Of a DNA stretch of 64,000 nucleotides, positions 29,001 to 36,374 are shown in pieces. The stretch spans positions 45,778,830-45,842,829 of the forward strand of contig NC_092344.1 in NCBI RefSeq assembly GCF_963676685.1. Direction: 5' to 3'. The notes under the pieces are model-generated. The model was not told where the DNA came from. It was given only the letters and a program-made list of their open reading frames with translations, and searched no databases. This DNA comes from Mytilus edulis. Taxonomy: Eukaryota > Mollusca > Bivalvia > Mytilida > Mytilidae. Positions within the stretch are counted from its first letter, which is position 1; the number at the start of each line of letters is the position of its first letter. The position numbers were made by a program, and so were the translations under genes.

Positions 29001-30408
29001 ATTTCCACTGGAACAAATATTACAGAATTTGTTCCTTATGGAGCAAAGTGTCTATAATATTATTTAAAAGGGTGTTAATCTTGTCATGTTTTTTTTATAT
29101 TTATAACATGACTTATAACTGTTACAGTTGGCAAGTAGTATCTAGTACAGGCAGTCTAAGGGGACTTGTATCATCACATGATTCTCCATTGTCAGACAGT
29201 CATAGTAGTGGTGGACATAGTAGTGGTGGACATGGGTCAAGTCGGCCGAGCTCGTAAGTTTGTCACATGACTACCATTATCAGATAAGCAATAGTTATGG
29301 CGCTGATTCCAGTGAACTAACCATCAAGGTTTGATATAAATATAAGACTCCATTAAAGGGTAGTCATGATTTAACACAAGCTATTCCAAGACGACAGGCG
29401 TACAAATTTTCCTAACTTTGGTATGAAATTATATTTTACTTGAAAGACATATTTTCTATATGTTACCAATTGTATCAAAAGTATTTTCAAGGTGTAAACT
29501 TATCAGAGTTATAATTGTAATTGCATATTGGAAGTAATTATCATTAGGAAATTTGTATTATTTTGAGATGTTAAAATTGAGAAAATAACAAAGAAATATA
29601 TTTGATTTGAAAACTTACACTTTTGAAATAGAATTTAATAATATGAACTATGTTTAACAGTTTATAGTCTGAAATTATTGTCGTTGATGGTGGGACTATA
29701 AGAGTCCTTTTTTTTTTAAAGAAAGGCAAAAGATACCAAAAGGATGTTCAAACTCATACATCAAAACACACAAGCTGATCATGTCTTTGTAATTAAAAAA
29801 AACCAACTAAATGACATACAAAACATAACTTAGAAAAGTTCAGACTGAGCTCCCCACAAAAAATAACAGAAAACATGACTACATTTTTGCCATTGTTAAT
29901 TTTCCTTTAATTGTGCAAAAGAGAGGCAAAGTTTACCAAAGGGACATTCAAACTCATAAGTTGAAAATAAAATGACAATGCCATGGGCAAAAAAAGGAAA
30001 AGCATAAAAGACAAACAATAAACACTGAGCAACACTGACTTCACCAGAAAGCTGCATTTCTCAGTTGATACATATTCAAGTAAATTTTTACTGTCAAGTT
30101 ATCTTTAAGAGAGGATTGCTCCTAGCAAAAAATAAGAAACTGCTTGGGGAAAATGTATACTGTTCTAGTATTCCTAACATTTTGTCCTATCTATAAACAG
30201 TAACATTTTTTTTAATTTTAGGTGTCAAGAAGCCACAGAGAATGTTATCCCTGAAAGCCAAAGGTGGAACAAACTTGACTCTGTTAGAAGAATATTTCAT
30301 AATGCATATACAAACAAAATCATTGCTTCCAACGGCAGAAAAGGAGGCATATCAAATTTGTTGGACCAGTTTGCTGAAAAAGTTGGATTTAAGTCTGGGA
30401 AAACTTGA
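2025..30408 (+). CDS. MTMR14: Myotubularin-related protein 14 (Jumpy), phosphoinositide 3-phosphatase, 18 exons
   Basis: MTMR14 removes the 3-phosphate from PI3P and PI(3,5)P2 and restrains autophagosome formation. Coding exons read from GT-AG borders and frame: 2025-2126, 4441-4497, 8169-8275, 9260-9368, 10191-10266, 11134-11299, 13659-13732, 17270-17340, 19682-19759, 21104-21167, 21714-21876, 23153-23189, 24418-24485, 24937-25007, 25993-26125, 27319-27492, 29128-29253 and 30222-30408. They join without a frame break to 620 residues; human MTMR14 has about 650. Diagnostic segments are NGELCGHYPSKIILLEY (exon 3), SVKYICDLMVEKKKVKFGM (exon 6), the active site HCISGWDRT with C310 and R316 (CX5R, exon 11), and FFCFNFLTHI (exon 13). 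Exons 14-17 are Ser-rich and probably disordered, and the last exon ends in the conserved LLDQFAEKVGF tail. The first ATG was chosen because exon 1 matches the acidic helix before the first family block; its donor (GTTTGA) is weak, so exon 1 is the least certain. Introns are filled with repeats. Confidence 0.95.
2736..4112. mobile_element. DNA element with terminal inverted repeats CAGGCCTCKACAATAA
   Basis: The left end reads CAGGCCTCGACAATAA and the right end TTATTGTAGAGGCCTG, an inverted match of 15 of 16 bases. AAGAT flanks both ends directly (2731-2735 and 4113-4117) and may be a short target duplication. Both subterminal zones repeat GGACAAGT or its complement several times, as transposase-binding sites often do. 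No coding capacity is seen. It lies in MTMR14 intron 1 and contains another element at 3612-3867. Confidence 0.75.
3612..3867. mobile_element. MITE with about 30-bp inverted repeats and TAA target duplication
   Basis: The left arm GGGAGCTACCATTTGATTTT and the right arm are reverse complements over more than 30 bases (3612-3645 and 3833-3867). TAA flanks both sides (3609-3611, 3868-3870), which suggests a PIF/Harbinger-type 3-bp duplication. The interior is a T-rich tandem series of 'cctg(c/a)ctttttttt' units. It is nested inside the element at 2736-4112. Confidence 0.8.
4441..5172 (+). repeat. Minisatellite made from MTMR14 exon 2 and its splice donor
   Basis: Nine copies start at 4461, 4538, 4623, 4708, 4793, 4875, 4957, 5057 and 5159, spaced 77 to 102 bases. 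The first copy is the last 37 bases of exon 2 plus its donor; later copies repeat ATGTCTGTTGTTGTTTTC, the 'aaagataacacatattct' segment, GTAAGT and about 45 bases of intron. Donor-like GTAAGT survives in copies 2-4 as well as in the real exon and in one later copy; two copies lost it by a 4-base deletion and one has GCAAGT. A degenerate continuation is visible at 7165-7280 beyond an inserted element, so the array was split by that insertion. Confidence 0.9.
5173..7155 (+). mobile_element. Repeat element of the TATACGACCGC family (copy A, the fullest)
   Basis: It begins TTTTTATACGACCGCAAAA and ends with the inverse motif TGCGGTCGTATAA followed by a small hairpin and CTGGTT. Near the start is a (GTC)n microsatellite at about 5228-5250, then four tandem cores of about 160 bp beginning near 5264, 5425, 5587 and 5747, each with 'tttatgaccacaaaaggaaggttgg'. 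Two longer tandem segments and a 35-bp satellite follow. No ORF. It is inserted in the exon-2-derived minisatellite in intron 2 of MTMR14. Confidence 0.85.
6424..6592. repeat. 35-bp tandem satellite, five copies
   Basis: The motif GCAATAGCAAGAAATCTTCA recurs at 6431, 6466, 6501, 6536 and 6570, exactly 35 bases apart apart from one 34. Each unit junction forms the palindrome ATTGCACA.TATTGTGCAAT, so the array can fold into serial hairpins. It lies inside the element at 5173-7155. Confidence 0.9.
7400..7980. repeat. Interspersed repeat of the GATGTGGT..GCCAATGAGACAACT family
   Basis: The segment shares ordered blocks with 61668-62050: a start on 'agatgtggttTGAGTGtcaatgagacaac', then 'aaagtaaactataataggtcaaag', 'ttcaacactgag', 'cacaccgaacag', 'agtgtaaaaccattca' and 'cctgacttaggacag'. 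An inverted copy of its start ('gttgtctcattaacaatcataccacatcttc') is embedded at about 7735-7785. No coding capacity is seen. The element class is unknown. Confidence 0.7.
8455..8625. repeat. Interspersed repeat fragment ending TTTGACACATTCCCAATTTCC
   Basis: A block containing 'gtttttgtctctttgacacattcccaatttcc' and 'attctcaatttta' matches the fuller copy at 13970-14180. It lies in MTMR14 intron 3. The short ORFs crossing it are not host genes. Confidence 0.6.
9688..9967. mobile_element. TTAA-flanked MITE, GGTGGTACC family, copy 1
   Basis: TTAA borders both ends (9688-9691, 9964-9967). The terminal sequence TGTGGTACTTAACAC is mirrored by GTACCACC at the right end. The 280-bp body matches 18177-18457 (opposite orientation) and 47471-47751 (same orientation). 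A TTAA target is the signature of piggyBac-type transposition. It lies in MTMR14 intron 4. Confidence 0.8.
10276..10525. repeat. Interspersed repeat, AAAGTAAAATCACAAAAATACTG family, copy 1
   Basis: It matches 35208-35468 over its whole length: 'aaaagtaaaatcacaaaaatactg', 'ggaaagtc..taatcacatgg', 'aactgtcat..tcctgacttg', 'aatggtggatt.aacctgg' and 'gatgcgtg.acaaaa' in the same order. It lies directly after MTMR14 exon 5. No clear termini are seen. Confidence 0.75.
11796..12090 (+). mobile_element. Repeat element of the TATGCCCCACCTACGATAG family, copy 1
   Basis: It starts with the hairpin TATGCCCCACC..GGGGCAT, then a CCGT/CTGT-rich simple stretch (11845-11885), one core, and ends with a small hairpin near GTGTACTGAGGACAC and ATTCTTGTT. 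Copies are at 23424-23657 (5' truncated) and 52010-52416. It lies in MTMR14 intron 6. Confidence 0.8.
12215..13352. mobile_element. TTAA-flanked MITE, GGRGGCTCGCGGGT family, copy with a nested insertion
   Basis: TTAA lies at both ends (12215-12218, 13349-13352) next to GGAGGCTCAAGGGTA on the left and ACCCGCGGAACCCCC on the right. The right half matches the elements at 20362-20929 and 31208-31779 in reverse orientation. The extra length is explained by an insertion at about 12236-12819. It lies in MTMR14 intron 6. Confidence 0.8.
12236..12819. mobile_element. Nested element with GAGTAGGT ends and an internal long hairpin
   Basis: The left end AAAGGAGTAGGTCCGGTAAG and the reverse complement of the right end (AAAGAAGTAGGTTCAGTAAG) agree at most positions. 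Inside, two 45-base arms at 12449-12493 and 12550-12596 are near-perfect inverted repeats (for example GAAAGTGGCC.CAT.CGTGT). It interrupts the TTAA-flanked MITE at 12215-13352. No ORF of note. Confidence 0.7.
13970..14185. repeat. Interspersed repeat, TGCATTGAAGACCTAGTGGTG family
   Basis: It carries 'ttcttgctgcattgaagacc', 'gtgaccttctgctgttgtc' and 'tttgacacatttcccatttcc', an order I recognise from many mussel sequences. The two opposite ORFs of about 100 codons across it are by-products of the repeat. It lies in MTMR14 intron 7. Confidence 0.65.
14577..17234 (+). mobile_element. Large repeat element of the AGCTCACCTGG family, outer copy
   Basis: It starts with the hairpin AGCTCACCTGG.CCGAAGGGCCA..TGAGCT, then a CGTCCGTC microsatellite (14623-14660) and long tandem cores with 'cttctcctctgaaactact' and 'attatcttgaatattattatag'. 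It ends with the hairpin AGGCTCTTTAGAGCCT followed by CTAG, which resembles a Helitron 3' end (hairpin then CTRR). An inner copy at 15495-16869 is inserted within it. It fills most of MTMR14 intron 7 and ends 35 bp before exon 8. Confidence 0.85.
15495..16869 (+). mobile_element. Inner copy of the AGCTCACCTGG family nested in the outer copy
   Basis: It starts AGCTCACCTGGCC and ends in the hairpin AGGCTCTTGAGAGCCT plus CTTG. The host element resumes exactly: 'gaaattttgctgtttt' before and 'tttgttattatcttgaat' after match the uninterrupted sequence at 14978-15010. The shared TTTT at the join may be a target duplication or part of the target site. This gives a good reading of the true ends of the family. 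Confidence 0.8.
17455..17690. repeat. Interspersed repeat with AAAGATACCAGAGGGA and CTCCGGAAGGGTAAGCAG
   Basis: Related segments are at 29722-29870, 29922-30050 (first half only) and 56597-56665 (last part only). Shared blocks are 'gaaagataccagaggga', 'caaactcataaat', 'gacaacaccatggc', 'ctaaagactaagcaacacgaac' and 'gctccggaagggtaagcag'. No coding capacity. It lies in MTMR14 intron 8. Confidence 0.7.
18177..18457. mobile_element. TTAA-flanked MITE, GGTGGTACC family, copy 2
   Basis: TTAA lies at both ends (18177-18180, 18454-18457). Ends are GGTGGTACCCAACACT and AGTGTTAGGTACCACC, good inverted repeats of 16 bases. It is in reverse orientation relative to the copies at 9688 and 47471. It lies in MTMR14 intron 8. 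Confidence 0.85.
18566..19670 (+). mobile_element. Repeat element of the TCGAGCCTGCAACT family
   Basis: The 5' hairpin TCGAGCCTGCAACTTTTGTT/GCAGAAAGCTCGA is followed by a CGG-rich stretch (18619-18650), then about six tandem cores of roughly 150 bp marked by 'gacctcattttcatggttcag' near 18767, 18920, 19070, 19215, 19360 and 19510. The 3' end reads GGCGAGACATTTCAGCGTGT then GCACTCTTGT. The end lies about 12 bp before MTMR14 exon 9. A decayed piece of the same family is at 48735-48935. Confidence 0.8.
19982..20126. mobile_element. Short MITE with CAGTGGCGGATCCAG ends (hAT-like)
   Basis: The left end CAGTGGCGGATCCAG and the right end CTGGATCCGCCTCTG are inverted with one mismatch in 15. The 145-bp body has repeated 'ggaacccccctttt' blocks. 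Ends of this kind (CAGNGGCGGA) are common in hAT-derived MITEs. No perfect 8-bp target duplication is evident. It lies in MTMR14 intron 9. Confidence 0.8.
20362..20929. mobile_element. TTAA-flanked MITE, GGRGGCTCGCGGGT family, intact copy 1
   Basis: TTAA at both ends (20362-20365, 20926-20929) flanks inverted ends GGGGGCTCGTGGGT and ACCCGTGAGCCTCC. Body is 568 bp, noncoding, and matches 31208-31779 closely in the same orientation. It lies in MTMR14 intron 9. Confidence 0.85.
21714..21876 (+). other. MTMR14: MTMR14 exon 11 with the phosphatase active site
   Basis: This exon encodes the catalytic loop HCISGWDRT: nucleophile Cys at 21737-21739 (residue 310) and the phosphate-binding Arg at residue 316. 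The following segment (SLLRLSLWADGIIH, PTEILYLTLAYDWYLFG) is the conserved family signature. The acceptor is a T-rich tract ending in TAG; the donor is GG|GTAAGT. The last 45 or so bases and the donor founded the tandem array that follows. Reading past the donor meets TAA at once, so failure to splice here stops translation. Confidence 0.95.
21832..22772 (+). repeat. 62-bp minisatellite made from MTMR14 exon 11 and its splice donor, 15 copies
   Basis: The marker TTAGAGGATGAGA recurs from 21882 to 22750, which is exactly 14 x 62 bases, so there are 15 copies. Each unit holds the exon end (coding for LTLAYDWYLFG in the first copy), the donor GGGTAAGTTAG and about 30 bases more; the sixth copy has GGTTAGTTAG instead. 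Units alternate partly between two types (GAGAAATGTATAATACC and GAGAATTGTATTATACC), showing a 124-bp higher-order pattern. Since 62 is not a multiple of 3 and each donor is followed in frame by a stop, only the first donor keeps the protein. Confidence 0.95.
23424..23657 (+). mobile_element. TATGCCCC family element, 5'-truncated copy
   Basis: It begins inside the CCGTTCGT-type simple stretch and continues through 'aagtttttggtcaaggt', 'gaaacttagtacacgtgttc', 'cacagtcaactgaacatag' and ends at ACACATTCTTGTT, as in 11796-12090. The 5' hairpin is missing. It lies in MTMR14 intron 12. Confidence 0.75.
25211..25901. mobile_element. TTAA-flanked element, AGGGGCANTAGCT family
   Basis: TTAA at both ends (25211-25214, 25898-25901) flanks AGGGGCACTAGCTA on the left and AGCTACTGCCCCT on the right. 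The 690-bp body is noncoding. A diverged relative lies near 1065-1250. It lies in MTMR14 intron 14, close to exon 15. Confidence 0.8.
26375..26630 (-). mobile_element. tRNA-derived SINE, minus orientation
   Basis: Read on the minus strand it starts near 26630 with GGGGCCTTTGCGACTCAGTGG, an A-box-like start, followed at the right distance by the B-box GTTCAAATCCC (complement at 26548-26558). The 3' end is a short (ATCA)n tail, seen as TTGATTGATTGATTGG at 26376-26391. Length about 256 bp. It lies in MTMR14 intron 15. The A box is less canonical than the B box. Confidence 0.75.
27650..28514 (+). mobile_element. TATACGACCGC family element, copy B (shorter)
   Basis: It starts TTTTTATACGACTGCAAAAT, has a GTCGTC/GTCATC microsatellite (27705-27740), cores with 'tttataaccacaaatgaaagc', and ends TGCGGTCATATAAAGCTGCA then a small hairpin and CTGGTT. 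One 'attgcacaatgttgtgcaat' palindrome corresponds to the 35-bp satellite of copy A. It lies in MTMR14 intron 16. Confidence 0.8.
29722..30050. repeat. Two partial copies of the AAAGATACCAGAGGGA repeat
   Basis: Segments at about 29722-29870 and 29922-30050 both match the first half of 17455-17690. They lie side by side in the last MTMR14 intron, so they may be a local duplication or two separate insertions. Confidence 0.6.
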
Positions 30409-31200
30409 AACCATAGACAATGAAAAGACAATATACAACAAAACCAATTGTGATAAAAATGAAAATAATATATTACATTTTAAAGGGAGTATTGTGTGTT
30501 GCCTTTATTTACTTCACATATAAAATAAGAGCAGGTAGAAGAGGCTAACTGAAGTTAGAGAATGGAAACAAAAAATTCAGTAATTTTTCAATTTGTAAAG
30601 GGCATAACTCTAGAACTGTTAATGTGATGCCACCAAAATTTAAACTTAATCTGTATTTTGTGGTAATAAGCATTGTGTGCAAGTTTCATAACATTTGGTT
30701 GATGCAATCTAAAGTTGGAGAACAGAAACCAACTTTGGGAAGTACAGACAGACATATGTACAGATGTACAAGAGTAAAACTTAATGCCACCTCTGCCAAG
30801 ATGGGTGCTTTAAAATATGAGGCAGAAATTAAATACTAATGTTATGAGATAATTATTTTTTTCTTTATCAATTTTCTTTATTTACAAATCAATGATTGGA
30901 AAGAAGCTAAAAATTGAATTGGCTATGCAACTTAACTTTTTTTTTATATGCTGAATCTAACTATTCTAGGTAAATTTAATGTCCCAGTTCAAAATTTTAA
31001 GATCTTTGACCACATATATTTTGTGTCAGAAACCTATATTATGTCAAAAATTTGATTCCAATCTAAATTCAGACAGTATCAAGCTTGAATATTGTGTCAA
31101 AACTTGCCCTTACTGTTTACAATAATTATATGGTACCAAATGTAGATGTCATCAGGAGCTATACTAATTATAAGATAACCTAAACTAGAGGCTCTCAATA
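30409..31200 (+). other. MTMR14 3' region
   Basis: The sequence after the MTMR14 stop is noncoding and AT-rich. I cannot point to one clear polyadenylation signal. Parts at 30560-30830 and 31010-31100 resemble decayed copies of the TATACGACCGC family ('gtgtcagaaacctat.tatgtcaa', 'tcaagcttgaatattgtgtc'). Confidence 0.4.
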
Positions 31201-31207
31201 GCCTGTG

Positions 31208-31779
31208 TTAAGGGGGCTCGCGGGTCTAAATCAATTTTTTTTATTTAATATAGGATTTCGCTATATTTTTCTATAAATGAACTTTATCTTATATAATATA
31301 GAAAAATGAAATAAAAAAATGGGGTCACCATTCATTTACGCTCACAATCTGCTTTCGAAAGAAGCATACATTTTTGACAATGTCCTTTTTTTCTGTTGAA
31401 CTAATAAGAGAAAAAGTGGTAATATCGCAATAAAAAAAGAACTAAATTACAGAAAACACTTAAATTTTACAATTATTTAGTTTATGTACAGTTAATTCGA
31501 AAACAACAATAACAAATATAGGTCACCGATGAGTTAAAAAAGATTTTTCAATTTTAAGGCCAAAAAATAGCATTTTTGCACCAAAGGGAGATAATTTGGA
31601 GCTTTTTCAATGATGTCTACATTTTAAAAGTCCCTTGGGGCCAACACGAATTGTTTTATTGGGATGATTTTTGTACCATATGATAAAGTATCAACTACTC
31701 AAGGTAATAAATAAATTTTGTAGTGAAAAATAAATGTTTAATTTTTTTCTGAAAATCTTATACCCGCGAGCCTCCTTAA
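31208..31779. mobile_element. TTAA-flanked MITE, GGRGGCTCGCGGGT family, intact copy 2
   Basis: TTAA at both ends (31208-31211, 31776-31779). Ends are GGGGGCTCGCGGGT and ACCCGCGAGCCTCC, inverted with one mismatch in 14. It is close in length and sequence to 20362-20929. It lies 800 bp downstream of MTMR14. Confidence 0.87.
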
Positions 31780-31969
31780 CCATTTTCAACCCACTGTGTT
31801 AACTGCTATCAGCATTTTTGTATTTGTTGTTAACTGTTTTTGCCAAAAATCAAGGTGTTGTTAACATGTTAATGGACCCCTATTGCCCCCTCCCTTATAA
31901 TGATTGAGGCCAAACTAGGTTGAATATTGGCCATGTAATTTTTAATTTAAAAAATCCTGGTAGCCATCT

Positions 31970-33150
31970 TGAACAGTAAATTGCCAACATATCATCAGCA
32001 CCTCATAAGGAACATTAAGCCACGTTTGGTTTCACTCAATTCAATACATCTCTAGAAGAAGCATCTATCATATGTTTTCCATATGGTCTTAAGTTAAGCG
32101 TAGTCCCCTGCTGGCAACCATCCTTGGCAGCACCTTATAGGGGACATTCATGCCATGTTTGGTTTAAATTTATTCAGTGGTTTTCTAGAAGAAAAAAATT
32201 GTATGTGTTTCCCATAGACTCCTCTATTAAAATTACTCCTCCTGCTAGCAGCCATCTGAGATGACACATCGACTACAAAGTAACAACACTTAGTCAGCAT
32301 CCCAAAAGAAAAATTCAAACCATGTTTGGTCTCAATCCATTAAGTGGTTTTCTAAAAGAAGACATTAGTATATATTTCCCACAAAGTCCTTTTTTAAACA
32401 AAGTCCAACGATGACAGCCACCTTGGTTGAAAGATTTGCTTCAAAGTAACAACACTTGGTCAGCATCTCATAAGGAACATTTATGTCGTATTTGGTTCCA
32501 TTCCACTCAGTGGTTCTCTAAAAGAAGACATTTGTATTTATTGTCCATAAGGTCCTATGTTAAACTAAGTCCCCTACAATGGACTGCCATCTTAGATGAT
32601 GGATCGGCTTCAAAGTAACAGTATTTGTTTAGCAACTCATATGGAACATTCATGCCATGTTTAGTTTAATTCATTTCAGTGGTTCTCTGAAAGGCAACAT
32701 TTGCATGTATTTTCCATATTGTCCAATGCGAGACAAAGTCCCCCGCTGGTGGCCATCTTGGATGATGAATCGGCTTCAAGTAACAACACTTGGTCAGCAC
32801 CTCATAAGGAACATGCATACCTTGTTTTGTTTCATTCCATTCAATGGCTTTCTATTAGAAGACATGTGTACTATATATTGTCCATATGGTCCTGTTAAAC
32901 GAAGTCTCCCGCTGTCGGCCATATTGGATGATTGATTGGCTTCAAAGTAACAACACTTGGTCAGAACCTCATCAGGAACATTAAAGCTATTTTTGGTTAC
33001 ATTCCATACGGTGGTTTTCTGAAAGAAGACATTTGTATGTATTGTCCATTGGGTTCTATGTGATACGAAGTTACCCACTAGCAACACTTGGTCAGCACCT
33101 CATTAAGAACATTCATGCCATGTTTGGTTTCATTCTATTAATTGTACTAG
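31970..33150. repeat. Tandem array, period about 165 bp, about eight copies
   Basis: The block 'acttggtcagcacctcataaggaacatt' recurs near 31990, 32120, 32290, 32455, 32625, 32785, 32955 and 33085, with some drift. Each unit also holds 'tggtttcattccattcagtgg', 'gaagacattt..tatgt' and 'ggccatcttggatgatg'. Several short ORFs (60-97 codons) run through the array on both strands; they repeat the same peptide with the period and are not genes. Confidence 0.85.
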
Positions 33151-33801
33151 TATCTCTAGAAGAAGTTCAAAATACAAAACATCAACGATGACAACGGAGG
33201 CCAAGAGATAAGAAAAGCTTAAAAGGGTATAATCACAAACTTTCATCTGGACATAAGGACCAATACTACACTCAAAATTAGTGTACCCACGTGACAGCAC
33301 GAGAACAAAGTGTGCATCTGCCATCATCTAAGTCTTCCTATAAGTATACAATGGGATAGTTTGTACTAACTAGTATACAAAGTCCCTGATATACCATACC
33401 TTAACTGCATGGTCATTGAATATAACTCAGCTCATTTCTGTCTAATGATATCCATTCAACAAACGAACTATAAACCTATAGCTGTTTTAAAAAATGTATG
33501 AACTAAAAAGATATCAGAAAATTGTATGCATGTGGATAAGTTTTTTCATTTTCCCAATTCACGTGTCAGCTAATAAAGAACATGCAATTCCAGCTGTTTT
33601 AGCTCATTTTGGACACTAGCCTTATACCAACAATTTGGAGGAAAGCTGTCATTTGTCCTATACTAAAGTATACTTCTTCAGATGCACGACTGCCAGTGAA
33701 CTACGGAGGTGTTAGTCTGCTATCTCGTATAAGCAATATGTATAGTGTTTCCATTTCAGTTAAGCTGGGAACAGTATATCTAATATATATGTTCCTCAGT
33801 T

Positions 33802-34227
33802 AAGAGACTTATTATTACGGACAATATTATTCAGCGTGTATATATGTGATCCTCACAAAATCGATATTTTCTGAAGGCTGATTTTCTAAGTAATACGTAA
33901 TTCGCTTCTTACAGTTAAAATAATAAAGCATGCAAATCAAGTTAAATGACTTGCTTGCAAACTTTGTGTGTTTGCTCAGGCATTGTAATTAAGATTGACA
34001 CCTAAATTCAATGGAGAGGCGGAGTAACCGTTTGTTTACTATATAAAAAAGAGTTGATTGGACAATGGATATTATATTGGAAACAATTTTGAAATTCATT
34101 GACCAATCAAACCTTTGTGTATAGTTATACTCCACCTACCCATTGAATTTAGGCTTCAGAAAATATCGGTTTTTGTGGAGATCACATATACACGCTGAAT
34201 AATATTGTCCGTAATAATAAGTTTCTT
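33802..34227. mobile_element. MITE with about 75-bp inverted repeats, inserted in the LINE
   Basis: The left arm (33802-33876, with ACTTATTATTACGGACAATA and TCAGCGTGTATA) and the right arm (34152-34227) are reverse complements with few mismatches. The body of about 275 bp between the arms is noncoding. It splits the reverse transcriptase of the LINE relic. Confidence 0.82.
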
Positions 34228-35207
34228 TGTAGTATTTATTGATCTTAAGAAAATGTTATGACTTCATCATAGACAGGGATATATTTATGATGCTGTATAA
34301 ACTACTCATACACAACATTGATGGCAAACTGTAAACACTGTGAAAAGCATTTATCAGAATTCTAAATCCTGTGTCGGATAAAATGGCAAACTTTCAAGCT
34401 GCTTTAATTGAAAATCTGGAGTGAAAAAAGGGGACAATTTATCCCCGACACTTTTCTCAATATTTATCAATGATCTAGTAAAGGAATTGAACAATATAAA
34501 CATAGGAATAGGTTTAGATAATAGGACATTTGATTGACAGTTTTATTGTATGTGGATGACATAGCTATATTAGCGAAATCGGAATTGGACCTTCAATGTA
34601 TGCTGAATAAACTTTACCAAGCGGTGGCGAGTATCGAATAACACTAAAAAGTCTAAATGTATTCATTTTAGAAAAGAGAAATCCAAACAAACTGATTTCA
34701 CCGTGGGCAGGAATCAGTTGAAATTAGTTAACCAGTAAAAGTACTAAGGAGTAATATTTAGCTTCAACGGCAGTTTTTTGTCGAATGCATGTGGATCTTC
34801 TTGTGGAAAGTGGTGGACGAGCACTTGGGAATATAATTGCTATAAATCCATAATATTAAAGACTTTGCATGGATTTAAATCATACGAAAAAATGTTGAAC
34901 TCTTGTACCTATACTTGATTATTCGTCTTGTGTATGGGGATACCAAAAATATCAATTCATTCATTAGACGATCACACTAATCAGAACCGAGCTATTCGTT
35001 ACTATTTAGGGAGTACACAGATTTTCACCTATCCTTGCTATACACGGAGATATAGGTTAGATCCCGAATCAGTTCGGGCGTTGGATAAATATGGTGAGCT
35101 ACTGGAATAGACTTATTCAATTTGACCGTGAGCAGTCGCATCACCAAATTATCGCATCCCCAAATTAGCATTCAATATTGACTATGATTGTTGTAAAAGT
35201 AATTGGT

Positions 35208-35468
35208 GTAAAAAGTAAAATCACAAAAATACTGCTCAGAGGAAAATCAATTCGGAAAGTCTATAATCACATGGCTAAAATCAAATAACAAAACGCATCA
35301 AAAACGAATGGACAAGAACTGTCATATTCCTGACTTGTACCAGGCATTTTCAAATGTAGAAAATGGTGGATTGAACCTGGTTTTATAGCTAGCTAAACCT
35401 CTCACTTGTATGACAGTCGCATCAAATTCCATTATATTGTCACCGATGCGTGAACAAAATAAACAGAC
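35208..35468. repeat. Interspersed repeat, AAAGTAAAATCACAAAAATACTG family, copy 2
   Basis: It matches 10276-10525 in the same orientation and order of blocks. It interrupts the C-terminal part of the LINE relic. Confidence 0.75.
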
Positions 35469-36265
35469 TGTTGTTATTGGTTGAAACTAACATTTTACGC
35501 CTGTATCCAGATATCTGGAGGAATTCCGTCCAAAACAATTCAAAACTACGAACATATAGGAACTTTAAAACAGCCTTTGAAAGTGATCAGGCCATATTAC
35601 GCAAATTTGAACTTAGGTTAAATTGAGAGGTCGCACTAACCCCAATTTAGAAATGGAATGTTACCATTTAGCGGAGTTGAAACTGGAAGATTCTTGAACG
35701 AAAGTGTAGAAGAAAGACTATGCATGTTTTGTAAAAATCAAGAAACCGAAACTGAGTTTCATTTTATGTTTGATGGCCCCTCGGATATTGAATGTCGAAT
35801 TAATATTTTCGGTGAACTTTTAATTGAGGAAATTTTTACATATTTGAATCAAACTGAAAAATTGAAATTTTCAACGTATTTCCACATAAGAAAATTAGCA
35901 AAACTTGACTGATATAATAGTTCGTGCATTTCATATAAGATGTCATTTGCTGCAAGGATTTGTATACAATTGAGAATGAAAATGGGAAATACTATTGAAA
36001 TCCTTGGTTTCTGTGTAACATTTAAATTATTTGCATATTTTAATCTAAGAGATAAATATTGAGGGGTATATAATCTTTGCTTTGTCCTTCCATGGGTTCC
36101 GAAAACAGATGGTTTCCAGATGAATTTTTATAGTTTCCCCTTTTTATTTTTAAAAACATAAAATATAACACCAATGGTCTTGTTTAATAGAAAAACAACG
36201 GATTTTTTTTCTATTGTCTAAGTTCTATATTTTCTGTACTCTGCATATAAACTATATATATTTTG

Positions 36266-36284
36266 TGACGTAATGGCGGGAAAA
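36266..36284 (+). promoter_or_regulatory. Candidate TEX264 promoter motifs: CRE-like and E2F-like
   Basis: TGACGTAA (36266-36273) resembles a CREB/ATF site, and TGGCGGGAAAA (36274-36284) resembles an E2F site. They adjoin each other about 90 bp before the TEX264 start codon, a usual distance for a TATA-less promoter. The match is by sequence only. Confidence 0.45.
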
Positions 36285-36374
36285 TAGGATTAGCTCCCCT
36301 TTGCTTTTCGAAGGCTTCTTGGTACATCGTTCAAGTAGAACAAAGGACCAAGTAAACATTGTTTTTGTGGGAAA

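Larger units (their letters stand above)
33550..35935 (+). pseudogene. Broken non-LTR retrotransposon (LINE) with reverse transcriptase
   Basis: Pieces of one reverse transcriptase ORF lie in order: 33605-33745 (IPTIWRKAVICPILK, then RLPVNYGGVSLLS), 34235-34280 (FIDLKKCYDF), 34425-34600 (GDNLSPTLFSIFINDL and a YVDD catalytic box), 34900-35110 (C-terminal part) and 35650-35910 (EERLCMFCKNQETETEFHFM, a Cys/His-rich tail seen in LINEs of this kind). Frame changes and stops separate them. A MITE (33802-34227) and an interspersed repeat (35208-35468) are inserted in it. It ends about 450 bp before TEX264. Confidence 0.85.

Noticed and set aside
32427..33087. ORFs of 63-97 codons on both strands
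   Set aside because: They follow the 165-bp tandem array and repeat with it.
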